A stretch of 64,000 nt of DNA from Margaritifera margaritifera (GCA_029931535.1 JAQPZY010001501.1:3376501-3440500), one strand, 5' to 3'; counted from the stretch's first letter, positions 1 through 13,848 are shown. Notes: generated by a model not told the origin, from the sequence alone. Numbers and translations: made by a program.

Positions 1-1417
1 TAACTTCAAACAAATTGGGTTCTTCCATTTCATCATGCGCTTTACCTATGTAAATTAGCCAAATGGGCCCTCTCACAGCAATGCTTAAAAGGACGAGCAA
101 CCCAGATCACCCTACCTATTGTCAGACAGTTAGGTAATCCGTGGATTGATAGTCATTTACCTCTGACCGCCTTTACCTATTGATTGGCTATATGACAATT
201 AACTGTATAAACTGACCTGTGGTGATAGTTTTTCCTGAGAATTAAGCAGGAGTCTATGTGAATCATGACTGTTTACTGTTAGAACAGGCTAAGAGTTACG
301 GGCATATATTGCTGTCAAGAAAGGTCTCTCTCTCCATGAGATTATTCGAAATTGTGTTATTATAAACATGACCATGTTGGGGGTTTGGGAGTGAAAAATC
401 TTGTTTTTTGAGTGACTTGTAATTAAAGGGCAAGCATGCATAATTGACCTTTTCATAAATTAAAAAGCCATTGCATGCATTTTTGTACTTCATTGAGCTT
501 ACAAACACAGTGATTTGTGTATATTTCAAATGAATTTTGACCTCGCTGTGTATTTAGTTGCATTCCAATAGACAAGTTGATGGTCAGAGCTCTGACATAG
601 ATTTTAAGGTCAAAGGTCTTCACTCGGGCTTGTAGTTGTACATGATAACACAAGCAAGTATGAATTTGTTTTTATCAGTTTTTGGTGATCTATCAGAAAA
701 ATACCTTGAATGATGCCAGTTCAATAACTTTTTTTTCAAAATTTAATAATTATATATTTAACAAACATTAGAATATGGATATATCTTGACTTTGTCTAAG
801 ACTATTAACTTCAATGATCTTTTATCCAAGATATCAGGTTCAAGGTCAAAGGCCATGACAAAGAATTTACAACTGGACTTAAGGTACCTTGTGAATATGT
901 TATCTTGAACATGTAGGAAAATATTTTTCTACCAAATTTGGTATTTTAAAGTTTCTTGGGAATATCAGAGATGGTTTCAGCACCTGTACTTGGTAGTTAG
1001 AAATAATAAAAGGACAACAGAAATGAATTTATGTGGATTCCTAGAAGAAAAAGTTCTAAAATTTTGCAAGTAGAGCATCAGTCCATTCAAGTTACTCATG
1101 TTTAAGTAATCTCTCCCAAATGAAATAAGTAAAAGCAGCTAGTATTTTGGGGAGAAAATATAGGCTATTACCTTTCTTACAGAAACATGGACAAAAGAAC
1201 AGCTCTTCCTGTGGTTGGACAGTCATCGAGAGCTTTTGATTGAATATCTCAGTACAAGATTGAATATCTCAGTACAAGATTGAAAAGGTATATGGCATTT
1301 TGCCTGTTCATTCCTTTGTCCGTTTATTTGGTCATGTGTTGCCATCTTTGCTTGTTCATTTGTTATACCATAAATATCTTACATGCTATTTCACCTCCAC
1401 TCATGAAAATTGGTAAG
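1..1417. other. AT-rich sequence, no gene recognised
   Basis: Open frames here are short and AT-driven, and none has a recognisable domain. Two small patterns are visible. A 20-bp unit is directly duplicated at 1241-1260 and 1261-1280. A nuclear-receptor-like DR1 motif, AGGTCAAAGGTC, lies at 607-618, with a weaker copy (AGGTCAAAGGCC) at 843-854. I see nothing else. Confidence 0.5.
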
Positions 1418-1778
1418 TACTGTACATACTTGATTGTAAGTCAAAACTTTTTACTGAAAATTCAATTCATGCAAGTAGGGGTCGTCTTTTTAGCATGACA
1501 TACAAATAAATTTGATAAATCTAGTGGTAATATTGGAAACTATAGATGTTTGCAGTATGTACCAAATACTGTTAATTCAAATATTTTTAAGTTTTAATGC
1601 CACCATTCCCATCCAGAAATGCATATATGGTATGAACTGTGTTTATCCATTTCATCACAGTATTCAGTATTCATTACACAATACTTGTACATGTATCTAT
1701 ATTTATACAAATTTTAATAATTTAAAATATTACTGGTAAATTAAGTATTACCCACTGTAAAGTGAAGTGTCTATCAAT
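1418..1778 (+). mobile_element. Left-arm fragment of the 1.79-kb TIR element family
   Basis: This stretch matches, with many substitutions, the left arm of the complete element at 18815-20601. Shared blocks include TAGGGGTCGTCTT, ATGTTTGCAGTA, GCATATATGGTATG and AAAATGAAGTGTC-like sequence in the same order. Its left edge (CTGTACATACTTGATTGTAA) is a diverged copy of that element's terminal repeat (CCRTATATACTCGMTTATAA). The match stops at about 1778, where a different transposon end begins, so the right part is lost. Confidence 0.75.
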
Positions 1779-1865
1779 TAGGGGTGTAACAATACACCTC
1801 TGCCACGTATCGATATGATTCACGATACACAGGCTACGATAAGCTACATTATCGATACACATATC
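1779..1865. mobile_element. Solo hAT-type transposon end
   Basis: TAGGGGTGTAACAATACAC followed by repeated CGATAC/ATCGATA words is the layout of a hAT-superfamily terminal and subterminal repeat: a GGGGTGTAAC tip followed by many ATCGATA-like transposase-binding motifs. No matching inverted end was found nearby, so this is a truncated end or the edge of a decayed element. It abuts the preceding fragment exactly. Confidence 0.45.
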
Positions 1866-2368
1866 AACTTGATAGTCTTTTCATCTTTATAAGTTCTGTC
1901 AGTGGTAGGGTGGTGTCGTTTAATATTTGTTGACATATTGGTTATATTTCCAGTATGGAAATTACAGATTGACATAGACTTAATCGTTCATATGCCATTC
2001 TCATCCTTGACAGGATAAAAAATACTTCCAAACATACTACCTGTTAGTTGTCAGTGACTTTAATTCAACTTGTTAAGCCATTTCACGCTTCTCCATTTGA
2101 TCAGATGCAGGACTCATCTTGGTCACTACACCATTTGTTTTGCACTGCATGAATGTTTTAAAAACATCTTATTACCAATTTCGTGTAAAACTAAATTTAC
2201 GAGAACGAATTTCCAGTGTGTTGCAACAGCTGTATCCTGTATACCGAGCACAATGAGGACATGGTTTTTATACAAGTTAAAATTGGCTTTTTGTATGGTG
2301 GCACCTATCTTGGAAATAGCATGCGTTAAAAGATGCTTCCATGATGCAAAGAAAATAATTTCTCCAAA

Positions 2369-3060
2369 ATGTACTCATTGATCAGCAAAGTTACAAACAA
2401 GCATTATGCAAACGAGTATAGAACTAACCTAGCAGAAGCCAGAATTTACATACGATGTGTAGAAGTCTTAGACAGAGTTGGAAATGGCATCAATCAAGCT
2501 CTGTCCAGAACTAGAGTCAGGATTCCTTACGATGAATGGAAGTCCATACTTTCACCATTGCCTCTGGACTCCGATCTAAGATTAAAAATCATGTTTTTCA
2601 GAGTCAACTGCTGAAACATTTGTTCATTGGCATCATCAGCAATGTGGCTCTTAACGGCACTATTGATTAAAACCCCTCTGAGTTCCAACACTTCAGCGTG
2701 TCTAAGATAGAAGTTACTTGAGACAGTTGGACATTGTGTACCAGACCTTTTCAACCTTACTTTACTCGGGAGAATTACTTGAGATCTTACTTGACACTGT
2801 GTGAAGCCACAGGACAAATAGAAACCAACAGTGGTGACGGAATTTTGTATGACTATTATGCAGAAGGATATTGTTTGTAGGGATTTGATTTCACTATACA
2901 CTAAGGCAGTGAAGCAGGACATGTCTGCCCTATAAAATCAGGCCAACTCTCTGTGGAACTTCGATTTACAAGCACCCTCGAGAACACAGTGAACTTGTAT
3001 GCAAAATGTAATAATACCCTTGAAATCAACAGTCTGGGCAAAGTGATTCTAGACTGTTAA
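2369..3060 (+). pseudogene. Decayed capsid-like protein, F54H12.2-like family (Maverick-associated)
   Basis: Three reading-frame segments read in order as the C-terminal half of a widespread family of uncharacterised invertebrate proteins (often named F54H12.2-like) that accompany Maverick/Polinton-type elements and resemble virion proteins. Visible blocks are KVTNKHYANEY, GIISNVALNGTI, LCEATGQIETNSGDGI, then AEGY and a following GFDF block after a stop, and PIKSGQLSVELRF with a closing NTLEINSLGKV. Several in-frame stops and at least two frame changes separate them, so this is a fossil. It belongs with the CYGC-motif fragment just downstream and probably with the similar debris at 61.95-62.75 kb. 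The family name is from memory; the order of motifs is what the sequence shows. Confidence 0.65.
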
Positions 3061-3072
3061 AAAAAAAACAAC

Positions 3073-3425
3073 ATGGAACATGAACCCATGGATATAGATG
3101 CGGATGATGTTTTACATCCAGGACAGAAACTACATTAGTCACAGACCCCACCTCCAAGTGGAGAAGAGGAAGCTAAAGACACAGTAGTCTTGTCATAATG
3201 GCCAGAACAAGAACAACACAGTCTCCTGTTTGGTCACCACTTAGCTGAAAGAATCACACTTCTGACCAGAGAACATTGTTATGGTTGTCAAATCGATCAT
3301 CCTAGTCAAAAACAAAATGACCAGTGTTTGATGACGAGTCAAGAAGAGAAGCTGCAAGAGTATCTAAATGAAGCATATACATTCATCCGAGAACAGACGA
3401 TCTTGAAAGGTTGGTGTAAAGACTT
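3073..3425 (+). pseudogene. Decayed zinc-motif protein of the same Maverick-type element
   Basis: After an ATG at 3073 (an acidic start, MDIDADDV), reading-frame pieces lead to HCYGCQIDHPSQ followed by a QCLM block at about 3274-3340 and then LNEAYTFIREQ. The C-x2-C...H...C arrangement looks metal-binding. In other invertebrate elements this motif sits directly after the F54H12.2-like gene, and that is the order here. Stops and frame changes show it is non-functional. The biochemical role is unknown. Confidence 0.5.
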
Positions 3426-3429
3426 GATT

Positions 3430-4179
3430 GTTTGACACCTACATTGACTCCATTGGGGACGAAACACATGGAGGCTTGCTTGCAACAGAGTATCAAGACT
3501 TCCCATTCTTCGACTTACTTGACACCATTTTTTAAAGATAAAGTAAAGTGTGAAATCATTACTCATCATTATCTATGAAAAATTAATACCTAGGAAATTC
3601 ATTACCTCCTGACCCACAGTTCCTATACAGCTCATTGTAATCCAGTCATATGTGCTAAGATAAATTTCCTCATCAAAAATATAAAGATGTTAGAACTTGT
3701 ATCATCAACACGAATGACGGTCATCACCCAAGAACCTATTGTTTAGTTTCTACTTTACCATTTTGATTCCTCCTCTAGAAGATGATATCATTGACATTAT
3801 GGGAAGAAATATTGTATTCACTGAATTCAATAATGTGAGATCGCAATGATCAAATTATATTGTGTGTGGATAATATTGTGTGTATTTTGTTCATCAACAC
3901 AGTCTTAATTCCAGTTAGAACATTTACTGACTTGTTTGGGAAGTAATTTTTCTACACATGATGCAAACATAGAAATGTGGTTTAATCTTTTTGTCTATCT
4001 GTTTTCTTCAGCTCACATTCACTTTTCCCTTTCTGTCTCTATCCATCCTTGGAGAGGAGACAAATGGAATCAAATATGTCATCTGTGGTGTCTGGCTGGA
4101 GAGATGCAGTCACAAAAGTAGATTATGTCTGAAAAACCCAGTGCCAGTCATATCTCTCAAACAGACATACTACTCAGAC
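3430..4179. other. No gene recognised
   Basis: AT-rich sequence between the capsid-like debris and the repeat at 4180. Short ORFs at 3936-4290 overlap each other and show no domain. Nothing else is supported. Confidence 0.4.
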
Positions 4180-4440
4180 TATTGCCAAAACTCTGGTTTT
4201 ATATTTGTGTGTATGTTTTGTATGTCTTCCACAACTAAACTTAGACCCCTCTATCCTTCTATCTTGTGTAATAGTGTATCAGTAGGATAGAATGCTTGTG
4301 TGTTTTTGTGTCCTTGTTTTTTGTCTTCAGTGCAAAACGTAAACCCCTCCACACTCTTCTATCTTGTGTGAATGACCATCAGTGTGAATGATGGTATGTT
4401 TGTGTCAGAGCACTCCTTGACTCTGAAAGTCTCGTGACAT
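4180..4440 (+). repeat. Dispersed repeat, copy A (two diverged units)
   Basis: Contains TTTTGTATGTCTTCCACAAC, a CC-T-CC-TTCTATCTTGTGT block and AGCACTCCTT. The same ordered words occur at 5172-5365 and 62735-62915. Copy A holds two diverged units, at about 4195-4290 and 4297-4440. Copies A and C both lie downstream of Maverick-type coding debris, which suggests the repeat is a non-coding part of that element. Confidence 0.65.
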
Positions 4441-4679
4441 ATCCTCCAGGGTTCTGATCTGAAAATGACAGTATACCTACTCCTGCATTCTGATTGGATG
4501 ATGCAAAAACACACCACAGCTGAAATATGTTGCACGCGTTTAATTGGTGGAACTTTGAATTCAGTTTCAATCTGCCCATAGACTATATATAGAGGTGTGT
4601 TTGCCACTTATGGCATTCATTGTCAACTCTTCAGGAAGGCATAACCTTGTAAAATAAGGAGATTAAATGAGGCTATATG

Positions 4680-4930
4680 TTTTGTACAAGGACTTGAGCA
4701 CCTCTTGGGCCCCATACCCTAGACAACTGAAGAGAGAGATGACATACTTCAGATCAGCGCAGAAGGTGATTGGAGAAGTGATGGAAGAGGAGGAGGAGGA
4801 GAAAACTAAAATAGCATGAAAGAAGGAGAAGCAGAAAGAAGAAAGAGGGAGAAGGCTGTTTGAAGAGGGTACTGGAGAGGTGGAGGCAATGGTGAAGAGA
4901 GAAGCAGGTATAGAACTACGACAGCAGCCC
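4680..4930 (+). other. Purine-rich tract, possible Glu/Lys-rich coding remnant
   Basis: A GA-rich stretch (dense GAGGAGGAGG, AGAAGGAGAAG) gives in one plus frame a run with GEVMEEEEEEKTK and later REAGIELRQQ. It could be a degenerate coiled-coil coding segment or simply low-complexity DNA. No homologue is recognised. Confidence 0.25.
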
Positions 4931-5171
4931 TCAGAACTGTCCATGGTCCCCTAGGTGGAAAACGGGGATTTTTTGGAGGCTAATGAGCCTCATTCTAGTC
5001 TCTCTATCTCCGCCAGCCGATGGGATACGGAAAAGTGTGGAAAGAGCTGTGGGTATTGCCATGCAAAGCCCGGGAGGTGCAGTGAACATGGAATTCTGTA
5101 ACATCCTAGATCCATTACAATGCCAAACGGCCCCCCTTGTTAGGGCTACCCAAATCTTCCAGAAATAGAGA

Positions 5172-5365
5172 TACTGCTCAAACGATTGCCAAAATCTTTG
5201 TTTTAATAAGTGTATGCTTTGTCTGTTTGGTATGTCTTTAGCAATTAAAATTTAAATCCCACCCTTCTGTCTTTTGTGATAGTATGTTAGTATGAGTGGT
5301 ATATTTGTGCATGAGCATTCCTATCTTTTTTATGGGTGATAGCATATAAGTTTGTTTGTGTGTAT
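5172..5365 (+). repeat. Dispersed repeat, copy B
   Basis: Shares ATTGCCAAAA-CT-TGTTTTA, TGGTATGTCTTTAGCAA, CCCTTCTGTCTTTTGTGATAG and GAGCATTCC with copies A (4180) and C (62735). It is diverged but collinear. Confidence 0.6.
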
Positions 5366-5504
5366 CTGTGAATATTCCTATAATTTTCGCTCCTTATATT
5401 CCACTTCTAAAGTTTTATAGCAGTTATAATGATGGTGAGGAATTGTTTTATTTTGTTTATAAAGGGTTTACCCTCGTTATGTTATATCCTACCCTTTGTG
5501 TGAG

Positions 5505-5690
5505 TTAGTGTTGGTGCTGGTCAGTAAATATGAGTGCTGGTCAGTAGACAGTGGTGATGGTCAGTCTATCTGTGTGCTGGTCAGTAGATGGCTGTTATGA
5601 TCAGTCTATCTGTGTGTTGGTCAGTAGGTTTTAGTGCTGATCAATTTATATGTGTGTTGGTAAGTAGGTATGAATATATGTTCAGTCTAT
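5505..5690. repeat. Degenerate minisatellite, about 20-bp unit
   Basis: At least eight variants of GTGCTGGTCAGTAGA / GATGGTCAGTCTATCTGTGT follow one another with an irregular period of about 20 bp. The CAGT core is conserved and the spacers vary. No coding function is apparent. Confidence 0.7.
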
Positions 5691-7713
5691 GGATATATCT
5701 AACATTACCATTTCCCATGGGGTCATTTTGTACCCAATCGCCCCCTCCAAGTATGGGTAAAAAGGGAAATGTCATGTTAGAGACTAATGTTAAATTCTCC
5801 TTGTACCCCAAAATTCATACTCTCTCCCCAATCTCCACCCAAAAAAATAAACATGTAATGTCAATTTTTACCTTCTACCCCCAAGGGTAATTTTTGTACC
5901 CATATTGTTACACTATACTACTACTGGGTATATAAGAAAATGTTTGAATTACTTGATGATCTCTCGATAATTTGTTATTTTGTTTGTCTGGAAGTGTTTG
6001 TTTTATTTCTTGGAGACATTCATAAAAGTGTTCATTTGTTCCTTATAGTAATTGAAAGTGTATGGCATAATTCTTATGAAGAAGTTCGGTTTGGGCTTTA
6101 ACAAATGGCTCCAATACCTTAAATCTAACTTGATGGATGGGATGAAATTAAAAGCACCCTGGAGGTGTCAAGGAAGCAACTTGACTAATCGAACTCCTCC
6201 TGTCATGGAAGGTTTTATGGATTTATCCGACTAAAAGGGGCGAAAAAACAATGAGTTTTAAACCCAAAAGCACAAGCTGATCATCTGTGTAGTGCAAACA
6301 GTTCTTCAGTTGATGCTCCACTTTGAAAATTTGTTCCTTTCTTTTTGCCAAGATATTTTAGTGGGGAAAAGATGGATATTTGGTACTATTCAAGGAAGAT
6401 ATAGAATTTCATAACAAAATACAAGCAAATGTAATTACAGCATATATCAGAACGAAAATGAATAGTTTTTTAAAAAATTTTTTAAACAAGATGGGGCAAT
6501 ACAGAAAGAAAAAATGAACATCGCATAAAACAAGGCATGTCATATAAAGTAAACATATTCTCTGGATAATACAGGCAGTGTCACAAGAGTAATGCAAGTT
6601 AAAATGTCACCAGTACAGCCAACTTCCTACACCTTAAATGTCATTGGATTCCCATCTAGATCATGTAAGAAAGGTGCAAGAATGCAAATCAAGCAGCATA
6701 TCAATAATATATAATGGCACAACATTTAGGGAATGGTGCGGGTACCAATTGTGGCCCAATGTTTCAATCTGAGCACGTTCTTCATCTGCGACACTGCACA
6801 AAAATAAAAATAAAAATACTTAACTTAAACATTATGATGGCGGATAAAATATTTGCATTGTGGTACAGGGGTCACGCTACCAGGCGAAGTGGGCGACTAT
6901 GTTGCCGAAAAAATATAAACTTCGCCTTCTTGTATTAGGAAAGCAAAAACGACTTCGCCCTGTCATTTTTATTTTTAGAGTTACACAGACTACCTGTAGT
7001 TTATGGGTATTGAGATGCTCCCTCAATCCAGCCAAGTAGTGTTAAGCCCCAGGCAAAATGGATTGCGCATTGCCTTAGCATTTGTTCATATCAATTACAT
7101 CAACAAAACAAACTCTTGCACATTCACAAGCATGTGTTTTAATAGCTGACTGACCAATTAACTCTTTGGCCCAGCAAGATATTGCTGCCTGATTCCCGCA
7201 AGTTATCATTTGATGCTGAAACCTTAATAACTTGTGTTTCAAAACTAAATCATCTATATGTAAATAACAATTTGTGTTTTAAGAATAGAATCGGTGGAAG
7301 CACTTTCTAAATATATTGTTTGAAGAGTTTTACTGACGTGCTTCCAATATTTTCTTTATAAAATCAGTTTGAAACCGTATGTGAACCTGCTAAGGGGTAA
7401 TAATGGCGGACATCGCTGTGTCTTGGAAGTACGTCTTCATTAGACTGTCTGTTTTCATGATTAATTGGGTACAAACATTAAGGAAATTATACAATTCATA
7501 GAAAACAAAGTGTAACTATTATGTGATAAAAGATTTAGCCTGGAAATAAAAATCTGTTGGTCAGAAACGTATTGGACAATTCTGTGTTGTCGAATTGATA
7601 AGCACTTTAACTTATGGTCAAGGTTGTTAGCTTACATCACACATTTTTATGCAAATACGAGAAAAAGTATCAAAGAAAAATTATCCAACCAGTACACAAC
7701 GTTATTACGAGTA
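5691..7713. other. No gene recognised
   Basis: Mostly AT-rich DNA. Short open frames at 6052-6234 and 6714-6938, and an ATGGCGGACATC start at about 7403, lack family signals and have no convincing splice partners. I cannot support a gene. Confidence 0.4.
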
Positions 7714-9253
7714 CACCGCTCCCTCGATAACTCGTGCACAACGGGGTCCAAAAAGATAGACCGCACTATAAGCGAGGGCGCAAGTTACCGAGGGACCTAA
7801 AAAAAATTAAGAAAGGGATGCCATCCCCGCTGGACATAGAGAAAACCGCATTGGGGGTGGGGATGGGTAACGGGGCTGTTTAATGGCGGAATACTCGTTT
7901 TATAATTACATTGGGAATAATTGTCAATAAAGAGCTTTTTCTAATGTAGTTGTTTGCTTTTCTGTATAAATTACCTTTATTTTCAAGATAACAAACCTCT
8001 GAAAGATCGTTAACAACATTAGTCCAAGCAGTTTGAACAACACGTGTACGCGATACATTGTGTATTACGTCACTGCTTTTTGTTCTTGTTGATTCACAAC
8101 TAAACAAGATTCCTTTGTTCAAAAACTATTGACATTTATTTCATGAAACAACCGTCAACATCGAACCTCGATTTATTTATTGTTCCATTAGTAAAATATG
8201 GATGCCGTGATTTCATATCAAGTAACAGTGAAACTTAGTCTCATCCTTGAGGAAATCCCTGAGTAGCATGTTAGAAAGTTCAATACAAACTCTGGAACTT
8301 GCTTCTCCGTAGTGAACCGCATCTGTAAAACAAAGCTTTTATTCTCCAAGTACTCATTTGGCTTGGTTGCCTTACTATCTTTGATTACATTTGTGAATGA
8401 GTAGGCTAATTTAAGGTAGTTTAATTATATTACTTACATAATAATATTTATAACAGTGTTCGATTGATGAATTGAAATGAGTTGACCTGACACACGGCCG
8501 TGACCGTTAGCTCTTATGCAGGCAGGATTTGCACGCCTTTTAACTTTTCTGTTATTCCACCCCCTTTGTTTGATTTGATACAAAAGACGTAATTAACATG
8601 ATAATACAAAGCAGGTCTGCTATTAATTGAGTGTAACAACACAACATATACTTCCGCAAGTCGGAGATAAAAACAAAAAAAGGTCGGCACATAATTAGAT
8701 TCTCACAGAAAGGCTCGCGGCGATAGCTGGGTCGGTTGAATTTTAATTTTCACGTTTGAATACAAGAGGGCTTATTGCATTTATGATGATTACACTGAAA
8801 CCGAATTAAAAGATAGAACTAAAACACATATTTCACTTGACAAAACTTATTTAATTGGTATTTATTTTTAAAGTGTTGCCACCAGTAAGCTTTAGTGACG
8901 TTTTCATTGATCGAAATTTCGTCGAATATTGTTATTTATAGTGTACTGTGAATGTTGTTTGGAAAGAAAATTGACAAAATATTTGACTTCTTATTAAAAG
9001 TCGAAAATTTCATGATGATGATTCAAATTTCTGGGTACTAACCACTGGTTTTGACGATAAAACGAGCGATATATTAAGGTTTCATTTACTAATTTTTGAT
9101 CGCGATTTTTGACACCTTCAACAAATAGGGTCCATTTTTTTAAATTTTTTTTTTTTTTTTTTAAATTATCTAGTTTTAAAAAAAAAATTGGTCTGGTCCG
9201 CGTTATAAGCGGGTTTGCGAGTTATCCGGGCGCGAGTTATCGAGGGAGCGGTG
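7714..9253. mobile_element. Non-autonomous TIR DNA transposon, TA target, 1.54 kb
   Basis: The ends are inverted copies. The left edge reads CACCGCTCCCTCGATAACTC just inside a TA; the reverse complement of the right edge begins identically, followed on both sides by further GTTA/TATAAGCG-type subterminal blocks. Both edges sit in GTAC, consistent with a TA duplication. The tips (CTCCCTCGATAACTCG) resemble pogo/Tigger-type Tc1-mariner ends. The interior has no transposase ORF, so it needs a helper. Superfamily placement is an inference from the tips. Confidence 0.8.
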
Positions 9254-9985
9254 TACGTAGGCAAATATTAAAAGCATACATTTTCAATCCTATCTAGGGA
9301 TTGTTGCAACGAATCTAGAAAGTGAGTGGTCATATTAAGAAAATCCCTGTTTCTAAAAATAGATGCATCTACTTTTAAAAACAATAACAAAAATGACAGT
9401 CAAAAGATTCATATTTAATTTAGAATCAACTCCCTCATAACGCAGTTGTAAAGATGAGATTACTCATCAGTGACTACTGTGGTTTGAATGAATTAACACT
9501 ATGATGTTGAAGACACATGTACATGTGCTCTCATGTGCGTGTTATAGCCTAATATAGGGGTTGTTTCAAACAAATTTTGTAATTTTTTCGACTGCCATTT
9601 TCTAGTGAAGTAACTAACAAAAAATTGAATTTGTTCTTTAAGTGGCAGTTGCTTAAGTATTTTTGCCTATTTGTAATTACAATACTGTAATCTAGGTATT
9701 CCTGTCAGTTAAAATTAATTACAGTGTGTTTCAGCTTTGCTTTTTTGAAGTCATATGGCCAAAATACATTGCATATTTCTCTCCATCTAAACATACACAC
9801 TTTTAAGTATAAATACACTATATATGAGTATGATACATTCATACACTTACAAAATGTGTTTATAATATACATACAAGATTGATAATTTTCTGCTTGAAGA
9901 TAAAATATTGCTTAAAACTGATGTTAAATGCAAATATGCATAATGAGAAATACAGGACACAGTTCAAATAAGAGAACCATAGCAT

Positions 9986-10041
<56 letters not shown>

Positions 10042-13000
10042 CGTTTCTTGCATCGCTGCCACTTCTCCCTGTTCTGCTCTGACTTCTCCCTATTCTGTCC
10101 ACAAGGAGAAGTCACTTCTCCCTAAAATTCAAGTCTAGCTTGACCCCTGGTGGTACCAAAACTCTACTCTACAAAATGAATGAATAAAGAGATAAAAAAT
10201 AAAAATAAAATAAAATAACCAAAAGGCAATTACATCTCTTTGCGAAGTTAATACAGTACAAAAGGTTCCTGTATGAAATAAAAAAAATCAAAAGGAAATC
10301 ACAGTTCAAAGTATAGGCGAATAAAAAGAAATGTTTACTCGGTTTCACACTGGGAAACAAAAGACTGACACTGGTAAAAGGCAGCATCCAACTTGACCTA
10401 GATATAGAATTGTGCATTTCTTATTACTGACAATTACGTTCCAAGTCAAATATTGAATGTAAATATATCCATTTATTATGATAGAACTAATATGGGACTA
10501 ATTTAGCTATTACAAATGAAATTGGAGAACAAAAGGGTCATGTGGAAATAATAATAAAAATAATAATAATAATTTTACAAATATATTTATTCCCTAAAAG
10601 ATATTGGAATCCATATCTCTACAGCAACTTTGATTATAGTAACATCCAAATAGAACTATAATAATAATAATAATAACAATAATAATTATAATAAATACAC
10701 AAATATATAACAATAGTTGTAGAAAATACTAATTACATGGTAGAGGTACAGCACAAGATATTGCGATTTAGGATTTGAGATGATATTGTAATAGACAGAA
10801 TTGAATATTGTGTATCTTTGTAAGAATGGAGGGACTGCAATCAGCAGGCTCAACTTTGCAGTTACGGACAAAGTTCTTATTTCTGTTGGACACGGGGTTA
10901 GTTGATTACCAACATTTTTCAAGCCCTGACTTTCTTGACTAAGCCCAATCAAAAGAGAGGCGTCAATGTATAATCCTTGCTCATTACACATAGTTGGTGC
11001 ACACAAAAGATTTAAAAGGCGATAGAAATGAAACATCAAAATCTAAAATATTGAGGTTTACATACTGTACTTAAAGTAAGATGGTTGTTGAGAAAAAAGG
11101 GGGAATATATATGGCTATATTGACAATCTACATAACCAAAATTTGGTCTCTGTAGAAATAAAGGATGGTGGTAGAGAATATTCAGTTTTTTATTATTGTA
11201 TTTTTTGTCAAAAGATTATTGATATTGAATTTGTAATTCATGTATTGCAGCATGTTTAGTATTCTGACAATGTAACTATTATTTTGTGTGTAGAATTAAA
11301 TGCGTAAATATTGAGCTATTGGTTGATAAGTAAGGGTACCTGAGTTACAGAGCTTTTCTAACGGCAAATGTATGCACAAATAGGCCATACATGTATGAAT
11401 GTATTAGGATATCTGTATATTTAGATTTAGAAACATTTAAACAGTTTGAAGGAATAAGCAGAAATTAATATTATCAAATAATAGTAGTTCTTACTTGGTA
11501 ATTTTTCTCTGTTATCAATCTCTTTGACATCAGCAAAACTTTATATCTGTTCTTGTCAGTAAGTGGGGTTATTGGCAGTCTAAATACATTTGACACTTCC
11601 TATGAAATTATGGCAGATTTTAATGTCGTTGCATTCTGGCATATTTCCACTTATTATGTAGATTTTTCCTTAAAATCCATACCTCGAGCTCATGACCAGT
11701 AATTTGATTATCAGTTTTCATTAGGAAAAGTAGCTGAGATGCATGAAATAAAGCACTGTCTTATTGAAAAATCCACACTATGGTGATGTATGATTTTTGT
11801 TGTTCATATTACTATCAACTATTTGTCAAATTATTGGAAAGGTGACACATTGTTTATTGCTAAAACGATGCTAAAGTTTTAATATAAATTTCTCCTTGAC
11901 AAAGGCAAAATTTCATCTGCATTTCTTCGCATGTACACAATCCGAATTCTTACATTTGTATCATTACTAAAAGCAACTTTTCTCCGATCAATGAAGAAGA
12001 TCCACCTACACGCTTCACAGTATCCACCGACATTCTGAACTCTTTTCTTTTTCGAAACGATCTGCATCTTCTGGATTCATCATTTGTGCATTCATTAAAA
12101 TTCAAACGAAGACAAAAATGTTGCAAGCATAAAGGTAGAGTTAAGAAAAGTTAAGAACGAATTAATTTATTGCAATTTCCAACACATATTCACTTATTCT
12201 TTTTAACATTCTAAATATTCTGCTGGTATCCTTGTTTGTAAGTTTATTTTGGTCTACTGCTTTGATATATCCCTTCATAATAATAAAAAAACTTCGATAA
12301 TTTCGCAGTACATGGACGGCGCTAGCAATATTGTGATGATCTATATAACTCCAATTATAAATTTAATACAGTTTTTTAAAATCCTGTTCATTTTCTTTCC
12401 TTTCAAATGGAACAGCTAATTACCAAATAACCTGAGTTACTCACACTTGGTGTAAATTATATTATATAATTTTATGCTAAAAACCCTTATATATTTCAGC
12501 CCTTGACATGTAAAATAGTCAGATCCCTCATACCTTCTTTCTTCATGTTTTCTTGCTAAATCAACATTTTTGCTTAGATTGAACTTTTTACAAAGTGTTT
12601 TACAGTGTACACTTTTTAAAGAAATTCAGACCTATGTGACCTAATAAAAATTACGAAAAATTCTTATTTTTCAGGTGATTTTACAGAGAGACTAACCAAT
12701 GTCAGTATATCAAGTTGTGGCTTTTTCTGCAAAATTGACAATGGACGAGATCTGCACATATGAATTATGTGATACAGGGCATATGGTCTGCTGAGCATGT
12801 TACTAGTGTAGATACTGTTTTAGTAATTTGGATATGGTCTGCTGACCACCAAATTCATTGTTGTTAGAACTTGTGCAATCATCTGCAGATTTAAGATACT
12901 CCTACAGTGTAGGATGGTGTTTAGTTTGTTATTAAATGAGCACATGTTTTCTCTCTGGTGATTGCTTCTAACTATGATATTGTAATTGGGTTATGTATTC

Positions 13001-13844
13001 AGCTGTAACTGAGAGTATGAAATAAAATTTAGTGCCAATGGACTTTAAAAGAGCTTGATTCATATTTCAAGTCATGTGAATTACTGATGCACCATATATC
13101 CTCTGCACAATAAATTTACCTATGATAGAAGGTTAAAATCAACCATATAATTAAATCAATCTAAGAGACATCTTGGCTATTTTGGCATAAGAAATGTATT
13201 ACAGCTACAACCATTCCAATTCACCTTAAGGAAGCAACAAATACTATACTTGGAGGACTGTCATGTGCACCCTAATCCTCAGCGATTACCATCCTCCTGG
13301 GACTTATATTGAGAGCATATGGGCTTCTAAAATTGTATCAATTTCATTTCTCATTCTATGGAATAAAGCATTAAATCTATATTTTATACTTTGCACAATA
13401 TATTGACAGGGTGATCTCTTGTAACTGAAACTTTAACATTAAATATATCACATGTTTCTAAAAAGAACACAAAGAAAATGAAATTTAAAACTGATGAATC
13501 ATTTCATATTGATACAAAGTTTTGCTCTTTATAACATTTAATTTATTAGAGATAATTCATATATAGAAGTCCATGGTACAGTTTAAAATAGATTCTTCAA
13601 GTCTAGCAACAAAAGAAGAAGAATGTTTTTATGTCGAACATAAAGGTAATACTTGAGTATGGTTGTAATTAGTTTAAACATACTTAATAGCTAAGAAGAT
13701 CACAAACATATATACAGGGCAAACGAATTCGAGTTGGAGACACGTTTTGCAACTTACAAGTTCCTATCCGTTACAAACTTAATTAATTATTGAGCATGCA
13801 AGCGTTGTGGAAAAATTCAAGATAGGTGATGTGCATACATACAT

Positions 13845-13848
<4 letters not shown>
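9254..13848. other. No gene recognised
   Basis: Long AT-rich stretch. The minus ORF at 11879-12067 has a CEAC motif but no family match. The ORFs at 9860-10125 are translations of the AT array. Short AATAAT runs occur at 10550-10570 and 10660-10690. No gene is supported. Confidence 0.4.
9994..10039. repeat. (AT)n microsatellite
   Basis: About 23 uninterrupted AT units preceded by a short CA run. It is followed by a segment with repeated CTTCTCCCT words (10063-10120). Confidence 0.95.
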